Below, in pieces: positions 33,891-41,713 of a stretch of DNA of 64,000 nucleotides. The stretch comes from Nocardia ninae NBRC 108245 (lineage in GTDB: Bacteria > Actinomycetota > Actinomycetes > Mycobacteriales > Mycobacteriaceae), in the NCBI RefSeq assembly GCF_007990755.1, contig NZ_BJXA01000031.1, positions 29,256-93,255 of the forward strand, written 5' to 3'. Under the pieces are notes generated by a model. That model made no database searches and was not told the origin of the DNA. It saw only the letters and a list, made by a program, of their open reading frames with translations. A program made the translations under genes and the position numbers. Numbering within the stretch: the stretch's first letter is position 1; every line of letters starts with the position of its first letter.

Positions 33891-34427
33891 ATGATGGTGA
33901 CCATAATTCTGACCTGCGAGGTCGCGTTCTGGGTTCTCGCCGCGACCGGGCTGCTGTTGCGCTATGTGGTGCGCTGGCGGCAGGCGAGTTCGCTTGTGCT
34001 GGCGATGGTTCCGTTGATCGACGTGGCATTGGTCACCGCGGTGGCCATCGATGTGTATCAGGGTGCGCAGGTCACGGGTGTGCACCGGCTCGCGGGGATC
34101 TATCTCGGCTGGACCGTGGTATTCGGGAAATCGACCATCGCCTGGCTAGACGGTTGGTTCGCATACCGGTTCGCGGGCGCGCCGCGGCCGGCGAAACGCC
34201 CCAAGCACGGACCGGAAGCTGTGCAGCATGAGACGAAATCGTTCGTCAAATGGTTGGTCGCGGCCGCGATCGCGCTGGCTGTGTGCTTCGGCCTGTCGGT
34301 GACGGTGGCCGACGCGGAGCAGGCTGCCGCGCTGCGCGAGGTGATCGAGCCGTTGGGGCTCATCACCGTCATCTGGTTCCTGACCGGCCCGGCGTGGGTG
34401 AAGGGGTCGACGGAGGCGCGGCGATGA
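33891..34427 (+). CDS. Hypothetical integral membrane protein
   Basis: 178 residues with about five hydrophobic segments: TIILTCEVAFWVLAATGLLL, LVLAMVPLIDVALVTAVAID, an amphipathic segment near YLGWTVVFGKSTIAWLDGWF, WLVAAAIALAVCFGLSVTV and LGLITVIWFLTGPAWV. A charged loop links the halves. No family is recognised. ATG 33891 is used; GTG 33882 and a TTG further up are alternatives. The duplicated leader copy 2 follows its stop. Confidence 0.7.
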   Translation: MMVTIILTCEVAFWVLAATGLLLRYVVRWRQASSLVLAMVPLIDVALVTAVAIDVYQGAQVTGVHRLAGIYLGWTVVFGKSTIAWLDGWFAYRFAGAPRPAKRPKHGPEAVQHETKSFVKWLVAAAIALAVCFGLSVTVADAEQAAALREVIEPLGLITVIWFLTGPAWVKGSTEARR

Positions 34428-34497
34428 CCTGGGCGCGACCGCTGGCCATCATCATCGGCGACGCCCGCGGCATCGGGCGGGGCTGGAAGGTCCCTGT

Positions 34498-34590
34498 GCA
34501 CGGATCCCGAGCGCGATGATTTCGGTGGCCGTCTGTCGTCTACAGATAAGAGCCGATTCATCCGAGCCCTAGGAGAAACCGTGATTGAGC
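34498..34590 (+). repeat. Duplicated leader, copy 2 (upstream of hydrolase gene)
   Basis: Ninety-three bases, the partner of 32732-32823. Shared blocks include CGAGCGCGATGATTTC, CGTCTACA, AGAGCCGATTCATCCGA and GGAGAAACCGTGA. It spans the promoter region, the ribosome site and the first codons of the alpha/beta hydrolase gene. Confidence 0.85.
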
Positions 34591-35423
34591 CTTCGAACTA
34601 TGGTCACCTGCCGATCAACGGTCTGAGCCTCTATCACGAAGTGTATGGCGAGCTCGGCTCGTCGGAAACGCCTCCGTTGCTGCTGATCCCAGGCGCGTTC
34701 ATGGCGACCGACTCGATGAAGTCGTGGGTCTCTGCGTTCGCGGACCAGCGGGTGGTGATCGTCTTCGATCAGCAAGGGCACGGCCGCACCCCGGATACTT
34801 CGCGTGAGATGTCTTACGAGCAGTTCGCCGACGATGCCGCGGCGCTGCTGCGCGCGTTGAAAGTTGAGCGCGCGGACGTGATGGGTTACTCGCAGGGCGG
34901 TGGGGTCGCGCTGCAACTCGCGCTCCGTCACCCGACTCTCGTCGGCAAGCTGGTCTCGATGTCCGCCACCTACCGCACGGACGGCTGGTACCCGGCGGTG
35001 CTGGCGGGCATCGAAAGTCTCAGCGCCACAGCGTTTGCCGGTACACCCGTCGAGCAGGCATTCATGGAGCACACGCCGGACGCCGCGGCGTTCGGCGCCT
35101 ACCTGGAAAAGATGAAAGTCTTTAACATCAATGACCAGAACATCAGCGACGCGGAGATGTGTTCGATTCCCGCGAAGACAATGGTCATCGTCGGGGATGC
35201 GGATGCGGTGAAGCCGGAGCATGCGCTGGCAATGTTCAAGCTGCGCGGCGGCGGTGATGAGGAAGCGGCAGCGTCGGGGATGCTGCAGAAGGTTCCGGCC
35301 GCACGCTTGGTGATGCTGCCGGCGACGTCGCATATCGGAATATCTGGGGAGGTAACGGTACTCGCGCCGATGGTGAGTGTGTTCCTCGACGATGTGCCGC
35401 CGGCGACGCCGGATCTTTTCTGA
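34581..35423 (+). CDS. Alpha/beta hydrolase
   Basis: 280 residues with the alpha/beta-hydrolase fold: PPLLLIPGAFMATDSM (oxyanion strand), FDQQGHGRTPD, the nucleophile elbow VMGYSQGGGVAL (Ser), an Asp in VIVGDADAVKPEHA and a His in LPATSHIGISG. Esterase, epoxide hydrolase or haloperoxidase-like; substrate unknown. GTG 34581 is used, set by the AGGAGAAACC ribosome site in the duplicated leader. A hairpin overlaps its stop. Confidence 0.87.
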   Translation: MIEPSNYGHLPINGLSLYHEVYGELGSSETPPLLLIPGAFMATDSMKSWVSAFADQRVVIVFDQQGHGRTPDTSREMSYEQFADDAAALLRALKVERADVMGYSQGGGVALQLALRHPTLVGKLVSMSATYRTDGWYPAVLAGIESLSATAFAGTPVEQAFMEHTPDAAAFGAYLEKMKVFNINDQNISDAEMCSIPAKTMVIVGDADAVKPEHALAMFKLRGGGDEEAAASGMLQKVPAARLVMLPATSHIGISGEVTVLAPMVSVFLDDVPPATPDLF

Positions 35424-35435
35424 GCGTCGCCGGCG
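35398..35435. terminator. 12-bp hairpin at the hydrolase stop
   Basis: Arms 35398-35409 and 35424-35435 (core GCCGGCGACGC/GCGTCGCCGGC) enclose a 14-base loop that contains CTTTTC and the stop codon. It separates two convergent genes. Confidence 0.6.
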
Positions 35436-35516
35436 ACTACACGAGCGCATCGGGAACGGCGCGGCATGAGCTGCTGTATTCGTTGCGCCGGATCCTGGTA
35501 GGTCGGTTCGAAGTCC

Positions 35517-36821
35517 TTACGGCACAAGCACGGATTGCGAGGTGCCGGATCGCAGGACGGAGTCGATATGGATCTGGCGCGCGATGAATCGCCCGCACTC
35601 GACGGTGGCGGGAATTCCTGTCAGGTGCAGTGAATTCCCCTCCGGAAGTCCGGCGTAATAGAGCCCCGGCAGCGCACCGTGCATGCCTTTCTCCTGGATG
35701 GGCACGCCATGATCGTCGAGCGCCTGCTTCGGTAGAAATCGATAGTCGGGCCCGAATCCGGTGCACCAGATGATCGTTGTGATCCCGTGGTGCGTCAGAT
35801 CGAGTTTGTTTCCGAAGTTGGTGATGTGCTCCATGTTCACCGCGAGCGGCGGGCGTTGTTCCTGCGCCACGAACCCGCGCCGATGAATCCCGGAATCAAT
35901 CTTGTGCAGTATCGCGCCGAGCGAGCGGCCGGAGTCCTTCGCGATGGCGACGACATTGTCGTCCACCGAGAGGACGTTGTGCTGTGCCGCGCGCACGGAA
36001 CCGACTAGCGTTACGCCCTTTTCGGCCAGTGTGCCGAGGTTGAGGTCCGCACCGCGGTTCGTAACCGCCGTTACCGGCAGGCCTGGCAACTTGGTCGGGT
36101 CATCGTGCGTGACGTCCGCCGCCACGAAATCGTCGTACAGCGAGAATATGTACATCCATTCGTGGATGCTCCGGCCGCGATAGTGACGCGGAAAGACCCG
36201 GTGGCGACCGACCGACAAGAACACCCTCCGTCCGGCATCCGCGAGTTCGTCCGCGATCTGCTGTCCGCTGATGCCGGCCCCCACCACGAGCACGCCACCA
36301 CCGGGCAGCGACGCGGGATTGCGATAGTCGCGCGAATGCACCTGCCGGACGGCCGGATCGACCTCAGGCGCGAAGTCGGGTAGCCGAGGTTTCGCGTAGC
36401 CGCCTACCGCCGCAACGAGATTGCGAGATTCGAAGACCGCACCGGTCGACAGATACGTCAGGAACCTGACGTCGTCACGATCCGACACCTCCGACGGGCA
36501 CTCGACGGCCCGAACCTCGGTGTGCTGCAACACCCGAAGCTCTCGTTCCACCGCGTAGCGGCGCAAGTGTCGGGCCAACTCACGGCCCGACATGGTTCCG
36601 TCGGGATCGTTGCCGTCGTACTCCCAGCCGGGCAGCTGAATGGTTCGATTACCACTGCCTACCAGCAAACTGTCCCACCGCTCATGCGCCCAGGCATGAC
36701 CGACCTCCGCCCTTTCCACAATCACCGCGGCGTGCCCGATCTCCTGCAGTGAGGCGGCTACTCCGCACCCCTGCTGGCCCGCGCCGATGATGACGGTTTC
36801 GCAGTACTCGCTGTTCACCAC
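35517..36821 (-). CDS. Flavin-containing monooxygenase-like oxidoreductase
   Basis: 434 residues. FAD loop TVIIGAGQQGCGVAASL at the start, an NAD(P) loop VLVVGAGISGQQIADELADA near residue 177, and the late TTIIWCTGFGPDYRFLP typical of class B flavin monooxygenases (CzcO-like). It likely inserts oxygen at a heteroatom or ketone of a small molecule. Tandem GTG codons (36821, 36818) make the exact start open. It is divergent from the MerR gene and the shared 118-base gap carries a dyad. Confidence 0.85.
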   Translation of the reverse strand: MVNSEYCETVIIGAGQQGCGVAASLQEIGHAAVIVERAEVGHAWAHERWDSLLVGSGNRTIQLPGWEYDGNDPDGTMSGRELARHLRRYAVERELRVLQHTEVRAVECPSEVSDRDDVRFLTYLSTGAVFESRNLVAAVGGYAKPRLPDFAPEVDPAVRQVHSRDYRNPASLPGGGVLVVGAGISGQQIADELADAGRRVFLSVGRHRVFPRHYRGRSIHEWMYIFSLYDDFVAADVTHDDPTKLPGLPVTAVTNRGADLNLGTLAEKGVTLVGSVRAAQHNVLSVDDNVVAIAKDSGRSLGAILHKIDSGIHRRGFVAQEQRPPLAVNMEHITNFGNKLDLTHHGITTIIWCTGFGPDYRFLPKQALDDHGVPIQEKGMHGALPGLYYAGLPEGNSLHLTGIPATVECGRFIARQIHIDSVLRSGTSQSVLVP

Positions 36822-36866
36822 AGTGACCTCTCCCTCGCGCGCGGCAGCCGCCGCTCCGTACTTTCG

Positions 36867-36885
36867 TTAGGCTTGCCTACCAAAG
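36867..36885. promoter_or_regulatory. Dyad in the monooxygenase/MerR promoter
   Basis: TTAGGCTTGCCTACCAAAG contains the perfect TAGGC-TT-GCCTA dyad, with partly matching CTTT/AAAG flanks. It is placed as expected for a MerR-family operator acting on both divergent genes. It also resembles an IdeR/DtxR iron box at about two thirds of positions. Confidence 0.5.
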
Positions 36886-36939
36886 CATTTGAAGTCGGCT
36901 AGAGATCAAGACCTACGACGACAAAGAACGGCGGTCGAG

Positions 36940-37371
36940 ATGGATGACACCCAACCGGCAGACCGCCCGCCAAGCAACGACTTGGTCGGGATCGGCACCG
37001 CCGCAAGACGATTCGGCCTCGCGGAATCAGCACTCCGTTACTGGGAGCAGCGCGGACTCCTCCGACCAGCGCAACGCCGATCCCGCTGGCGCCTGTACGG
37101 TCGCAACGAATTACATCGAATCGGCCTGATCCAGCTGTGGCGAGAAACCGGCCTGATGAACCTGGACGAGATCCGCACGGTCCTCTCCGCCCGCAATCAC
37201 GAATGGCGGCAAGCGGTCCTCGGCCGGCTCGACGAGATCGAACAACAGCAGGCCCGCCTGACCGCCGCGAAATCCCTGCTCGAACACCTACTCACCTGCC
37301 CAGATGCCAACCCCGCCGAAGAATGCCCGTACCTGCGCGCCATGACCGACGAACGGGCGATCGTGCGATAG
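36940..37371 (+). CDS. MerR-family transcriptional regulator
   Basis: 143 residues: winged helix-turn-helix GIGTAARRFGLAESALRYWE, then QRGLLRPAQRRSRWRLYGRNEL, a coiled-coil dimer helix (RLDEIEQQQARLTAAKSLLEHL) and a C-terminal Cys pair (LLTCPDANPAEECPYL) that could bind an inducer or metal. ATG 36940 was chosen as the base of the conserved region. It probably controls itself and the divergent monooxygenase. Confidence 0.88.
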   Translation: MDDTQPADRPPSNDLVGIGTAARRFGLAESALRYWEQRGLLRPAQRRSRWRLYGRNELHRIGLIQLWRETGLMNLDEIRTVLSARNHEWRQAVLGRLDEIEQQQARLTAAKSLLEHLLTCPDANPAEECPYLRAMTDERAIVR

Positions 37372-37475
37372 CGGACGAGGTCACGGTTTTTCCACCGGTC
37401 GACGGTGCCGAATTCCTGCCGATCACGGCTCGGCCAACCCCAGTCCTGTTCCACGCACCGGCCACGCTGATACTA

Positions 37476-39134
37476 TTAATGGTGCTGAGATCCATTTTCT
37501 TTGAGTCGCTGCGCGAGTTCGTTTGCGAATTCTAATACTTGAGTCCGCGTGCCGATTTCGATCACGCGTCGGAGTGCGTACCCGATTGCGTACTCGCTAT
37601 GCCCTTGGCGTTCCAGCCAGGCGAGCATTTTGCTGATTTCCTCATTGGTCAAGGTATCTGTCTTTACGTCGGGACCCGGCAGCGTCTTGTCGAGCTGCGC
37701 AGGTGGGCTGCTGTCGGGTGGTGCGTCGGACACCATCTGAATGGACAGGCACGCATCGTCTGTCGGTCGGAGCGCAGGCCAGTTATTCGGGTGCAGTGCG
37801 AGTGGTTCTGGGCGGTACTTCACCAGCACGGTTGCGCCGTTTGAGACCCCCATCCATTGCCAGTTCGCTGACTGGGTGTTGTATGCGGCACTGATGGGCT
37901 CAAGCCAGCCGAGTCCAGCTAGGACGAGATTCTCATTGACAATGCCGACACTATCGAGGCCTGATTTGGGTGGCACCCAACGCAGCAGGTCGGGGTACGG
38001 GAAGTCACTAGTAGGTTCGCGTCGTGCGATATGTGTCAGGCGGCGCGCTTCGCCGGCGATGTAATCGGCGTCGAGAACATCGGATACGAGTTCATGAGGT
38101 CTGATCGCCGCGACGATTGCGGCGGCCATGGTGGCTATCGTGTCTGTGTCGGTGTTCAGACGAGATGCAGCGAGCGTCGCGGCTTTGGCTGGGTGGTCCG
38201 GGAGCGCAGCGGCGAGAACGATGGCCGTAACCGCAGTGGGGAGCCCACTGCCGCGGGTTTGCGGGTTGTCGAGGTCCAGGGTCTTGACCAGCAGTTCGTA
38301 GCCGTGTGTCGATGCGGATTCGTCCGTTGCGACTCGCAGCACATCAAATACTTCTCTTGCGGCATTGAACATACGTTCGGCTTGCAAAACGGTGTCTGTC
38401 CAAGCGCGTTCCAGGTTGTCGCTCACCACGGTTTCCCACTGCGGCCGCCAGTATGAAGCCAGTTCCTGGCATCGCTCAAAGGCGCGGAATGCGTGCCGGG
38501 TTGTAGCCAGGAGCTCCGGCCATCTGTCAGGTCCCGGCGCGATCTGTTCAGCAAGCGCCATCGTCAAGGCTGTTGCGTGGAGCACGGCGCCCACAAGGGC
38601 GTTGGGATGGCCGTGGGTGACGACGGCGTTCTTGATGACGTCGTCGAGATGGGCGAAGGAGCGAAGGTCGGCGGCCGCGTACACGTGGGGCTGAATGCGC
38701 ATTGCGGCCCCATTTCCACCAGAGTTTTCCCAATCTTTGTAGAAGTTGGTTGCCCAGTTGGCGTTCGATTTGCTCATTCCGGCGGCAGCTGCCTTCGTCG
38801 CGCGCCCTCCGCCCAGTGCGTAGGACTGCCAGACAGGTAGCTCGACGCGGGCAAATGCTTCGACGTCGAACCCTCGTGAGGACACGGATCGTGCGGTAGC
38901 TAACCGCAGTTGGGTGTCATCGGAGTAGCACCCGGCAGGGAGGTCGACTCGCACGCCCATCCGTCCGCCGACCTGTCGTTGCCAGGGATACGGCTTGGTC
39001 AGTGGCCGGCCCTTGGTGCGTCGGCGTAGGTTCTCCGCAGTGGTGAGCTCGGAGATCCAGCCCAGCGCGTCGGCCCATGCAGCCCATTGCATGGAGGAGA
39101 CGGTTCGCTCGGCACGATCTCCGGTCTTGCTCAC
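37476..39134 (-). CDS. ADP-ribosylglycohydrolase (ARH/DraG family)
   Basis: 552 residues. N-terminal WAAWADALGWISE, then the metal site CYSDDTQLRLATARS (S/T-D-D-T), the NGAAMR loop, THGHPNALVGAVLHATAL and the second metal site SRLNTDTDTIATMAAAI (D-x-D-T). A C-terminal 150-residue extension has no recognised domain. ARH enzymes remove ADP-ribose from proteins, and some act on nucleic acids. It follows the DarT-like gene with a GTGA overlap, which fits reversal of that enzyme's DNA ADP-ribosylation, so it is a likely antitoxin. Codon use is visibly less GC-rich than in neighbours. Confidence 0.85.
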   Translation of the reverse strand: MSKTGDRAERTVSSMQWAAWADALGWISELTTAENLRRRTKGRPLTKPYPWQRQVGGRMGVRVDLPAGCYSDDTQLRLATARSVSSRGFDVEAFARVELPVWQSYALGGGRATKAAAAGMSKSNANWATNFYKDWENSGGNGAAMRIQPHVYAAADLRSFAHLDDVIKNAVVTHGHPNALVGAVLHATALTMALAEQIAPGPDRWPELLATTRHAFRAFERCQELASYWRPQWETVVSDNLERAWTDTVLQAERMFNAAREVFDVLRVATDESASTHGYELLVKTLDLDNPQTRGSGLPTAVTAIVLAAALPDHPAKAATLAASRLNTDTDTIATMAAAIVAAIRPHELVSDVLDADYIAGEARRLTHIARREPTSDFPYPDLLRWVPPKSGLDSVGIVNENLVLAGLGWLEPISAAYNTQSANWQWMGVSNGATVLVKYRPEPLALHPNNWPALRPTDDACLSIQMVSDAPPDSSPPAQLDKTLPGPDVKTDTLTNEEISKMLAWLERQGHSEYAIGYALRRVIEIGTRTQVLEFANELAQRLKENGSQHH

Positions 39135-39772
39135 TGAAATACCTCGGGTCGGTAGCTGACGGGGACTCGTCGGGCGGCGGGTAGTGCCGCAATCAAGCCT
39201 TCGATCTCGTCCAGATGTTCCTCCCGGCGAACATAGATGGCCTGCAGTTTGGCCAGTGACACCGCACCGGGGTATAGGACCTCGGCTTGGTCGTTGGTTG
39301 GGCGATCAGCGGGATGTCCAGGCCCACGTCGACTAACGGAGCCGCGGTAGCCCCACGGAATCGCTTCGCTGTAAAGGTCTTTCAGACCTGCCAGGCCTTG
39401 CCCTCGCCGCACGGTGTCCGTGTAGGTGTTGTTTGTCGTGGTGAACCACACCCCGTCGTCGGCGAGGATATCAGGGGTGAACGACAGGACTGCCCACCAA
39501 ACTCTCTCGGTATCATGCCAGCCTAGCGAATACCCGAACATCCGGCTGTTCACAACCGAGATAGACATGTTCACGTACCCGGTCCAGTCAAGATCTTTGC
39601 GCGACGGGCAGTTGAGTAGAAGGACCTTTTCCAGGTAGTTGTTCTCGTTCAGCTTGTCGCGGCAGGCGAGCGCATCGGTGGCAAGGATGCCGACCAACCC
39701 GCAGTTGGTGGTGAAGTGCACAACTTCTGATATTCCATGTTCACGAACGAAACGAAGAATCTCGTCTCTCAC
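39131..39772 (-). CDS. darT: DarT-like DNA ADP-ribosyltransferase (DUF4433)
   Basis: 213 residues with the DarT layout: VVHFTTNCGLVGILATDAL (His-Phe-Thr, NAD pocket), DWTGYVNMSISVVNSRMF, WFTTTNNTYTD and the catalytic Glu segment NDQAEVLYPGAVSLAKLQAIYV. DarT enzymes attach ADP-ribose to bases in single-stranded DNA and stall replication in abortive infection. The usual partner DarG (macrodomain) is absent here and an ARH-type hydrolase takes its place. GTG start overlaps the helicase stop by four bases. The assignment rests on motif pattern, not alignment. Confidence 0.75.
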   Translation of the reverse strand: MRDEILRFVREHGISEVVHFTTNCGLVGILATDALACRDKLNENNYLEKVLLLNCPSRKDLDWTGYVNMSISVVNSRMFGYSLGWHDTERVWWAVLSFTPDILADDGVWFTTTNNTYTDTVRRGQGLAGLKDLYSEAIPWGYRGSVSRRGPGHPADRPTNDQAEVLYPGAVSLAKLQAIYVRREEHLDEIEGLIAALPAARRVPVSYRPEVFQ

Positions 39773-41160
39773 AGGTTAATCCTCAAGTATGTTGCGGGAT
39801 TCAGGAATTCGACGAGCGAGGACTCCGTCCCGGCTTTGAATCCCAGGGTGACGGTCCTGCGTGCTCGACCGATGCCCATTGCAAGCAGTCGGCGCAAGGT
39901 CTCCAATCCGACGTCGCCCTCGCCGTCGCCATGCGGGGTGACCTGCTGATTCAGTCCGAGGATGACAACGTGGTCGAACTCTAGACCTTTCGCCGAGTGA
40001 ATAGTGCTCAAAGCAACATTCTCGTTGCCGGCTGGCCAGCTTCTGCTTCGGGTGAGTTCGACGAGAGGAATATTGTTGTTGCGGAGTTCCCGTCTTGCAT
40101 AGTCGAACCATCGACCGCCCTTGGGATGCAGGAAAACGACCGATTCGCCCGACAGGTTGTCGGCGGAAATGATATTGTCCAAAACCCATTGCAATTGCGC
40201 AGAGTAGGTGCCGACGAGTACGACCGGCATGGGGCCGGACTCAATGGCGACATCGAAATCCGGAAGAACTCCGTCGTCACCGACCGTCATGCCGTCGATA
40301 ACTCCACGCGCGAATGCAGCGATCTCACGGGAATTGCGGTGGTTGTGCCGTAACGTCTTGCTGGACGCACCAGTGACCTGTAGTCCGACCTCCTTCCATG
40401 TGAACGACCGCGGATAGATCCGTTGAGCGGCATCGATCACAAAGGTGATCGAATGGTCGGGGGCGAGGTGTTTGAGGATCGTGCGAACCTGGTTGGCCGA
40501 GAAGTCTTGGGCCTCATCGACGATCACGACATCCCACTGCTGGCAGGGTGCCTTGCCTGCTGAAACAGCGATATCGTTCCAGTCGCGGACATCGTAAGCC
40601 TGCTTCTCCTTGAGGTATGGGTAGATGACTTCGTCGAGCAGTCGCCGTCGTGCCGGGCTCGCCATTCGGGGCGAAGCTCCACGTCCTTCCCGAACCGTTG
40701 TTACGTAGTCCTCCAGTTTGTCGAACTCAAAGCGACCAAGTACGTACTGCACCTCGTCCTGTAGGAAACTCCTTGGCATACTGAACGTCGACAGCAATCG
40801 CGCCAGAATTGTGTCGGCATAGTCGTCAGGATTCGCGCCGACGAGATCACCTGCGAACTTCGCGAATGTGGTCACCTGTAAGTCGATGTTGTCGCTAGTG
40901 GGTACCTGCTGCCGCGCCAGCTCGGCTATATATCCCTCGAGAGTCCGGTTATAGGTCAGCACCAAGACCTTCACCGGGGTGCCCAATCCCAACCGTCGAT
41001 GCCGCGCACTCCAAGTTCCACACAGATGCCTCAGACGAAGCAAGGCAGTAGTCGTCTTTCCGCTGCCTGCTGCGCCCTTGATTACTAGAACTCCGTGCTG
41101 ATTTACGGTGAGCAGCTCGAGTTGCTCGGCGGTAGGAGCGACTACTGGCAGTATCCGCAT
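39769..41160 (-). CDS. UvrD/Rep-like SF1 helicase
   Basis: 463 residues with the SF1A motifs in order: I GAAGSGKTTTALLRL, II VVIVDEAQDFS, III FVIDAAQRIY, IV LRHNHRNSREIA, V STIHSAKGLEFDHVVIL and VI LLAMGIGRARRTV. It is short for UvrD (about 700) and lacks large 1B/2B insertions. Motif VI is unusual in having GIGRAR for MTRAR. ATG 41160 begins the conserved QxxLL region. It leads the operon with the DarT-like and ARH genes and probably senses or remodels single-stranded DNA for the toxin; this is inference. Confidence 0.88.
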   Translation of the reverse strand: MRILPVVAPTAEQLELLTVNQHGVLVIKGAAGSGKTTTALLRLRHLCGTWSARHRRLGLGTPVKVLVLTYNRTLEGYIAELARQQVPTSDNIDLQVTTFAKFAGDLVGANPDDYADTILARLLSTFSMPRSFLQDEVQYVLGRFEFDKLEDYVTTVREGRGASPRMASPARRRLLDEVIYPYLKEKQAYDVRDWNDIAVSAGKAPCQQWDVVIVDEAQDFSANQVRTILKHLAPDHSITFVIDAAQRIYPRSFTWKEVGLQVTGASSKTLRHNHRNSREIAAFARGVIDGMTVGDDGVLPDFDVAIESGPMPVVLVGTYSAQLQWVLDNIISADNLSGESVVFLHPKGGRWFDYARRELRNNNIPLVELTRSRSWPAGNENVALSTIHSAKGLEFDHVVILGLNQQVTPHGDGEGDVGLETLRRLLAMGIGRARRTVTLGFKAGTESSLVEFLNPATYLRINL

Positions 41161-41713
41161 GATCGGCTCCAGTGGGATTGGGGTTCGGTCGGCCGGACTC
41201 ACATAGCAGTAGATCGTACGCCCAGGTTCTCCTGCTGGCACTCAGATTTCAGGCAATCATGACTCCACGTGGAGCGCGCGCAAGTTCCTGGTCGGATGCG
41301 CTTAGACGTTAGAGATCGGAGGTCTCACCGTTTCAGTCCAGGCTTTCGACAACGCGGGCTAGCTATGGCGACCTGCCGAATTACGTCAAACCGGTGATCT
41401 TCGACTATCAATAGCCAACTGCCCAGCTGTCCCAATGTAAATGCAGGGAAACCGCTCGCTACCTTGGAGGCACTGACATCCTGAGTCGGTGGATGTGGCA
41501 CTTGCAGGTCGATCCATATCGGCCACTCCGACTCGATGTCGTCGTAGACCTTCAGATATGCCTCATCGCGGACCGCATTGCTGATACGGAAGCAATGCAC
41601 CCTTGAATCAGCTGCTGCAGTGCAACTTCCGTACACACGGCCCCGTTGACTCGGTACAGTGACTGATGCGATGACGCATACTCGGCAGTCGCAATTGTTA
41701 CGGAGGGGACAAC
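41161..41713. other. Divergent promoter region between the helicase operon and the nuclease gene
   Basis: 553 bases, less GC-rich than the genome average. It should hold promoters for both directions. One weak open frame (41325-41636) is reported separately. No repeat or RNA gene was recognised. Confidence 0.6.
41325..41636 (-). CDS. Possible small hypothetical protein
   Basis: 103 codons from GTG 41636, with the readable stretch YDDIESEWPIWIDLQVPHP and GQLGSWLLIVEDHRFDVI. Third positions are only moderately GC-rich and no ribosome site is evident, unlike the flanking genes. It may be a genuine small gene of the island, a worn fragment, or chance. No family recognised. Confidence 0.25.
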   Translation of the reverse strand: MYGSCTAAADSRVHCFRISNAVRDEAYLKVYDDIESEWPIWIDLQVPHPPTQDVSASKVASGFPAFTLGQLGSWLLIVEDHRFDVIRQVAIASPRCRKPGLKR

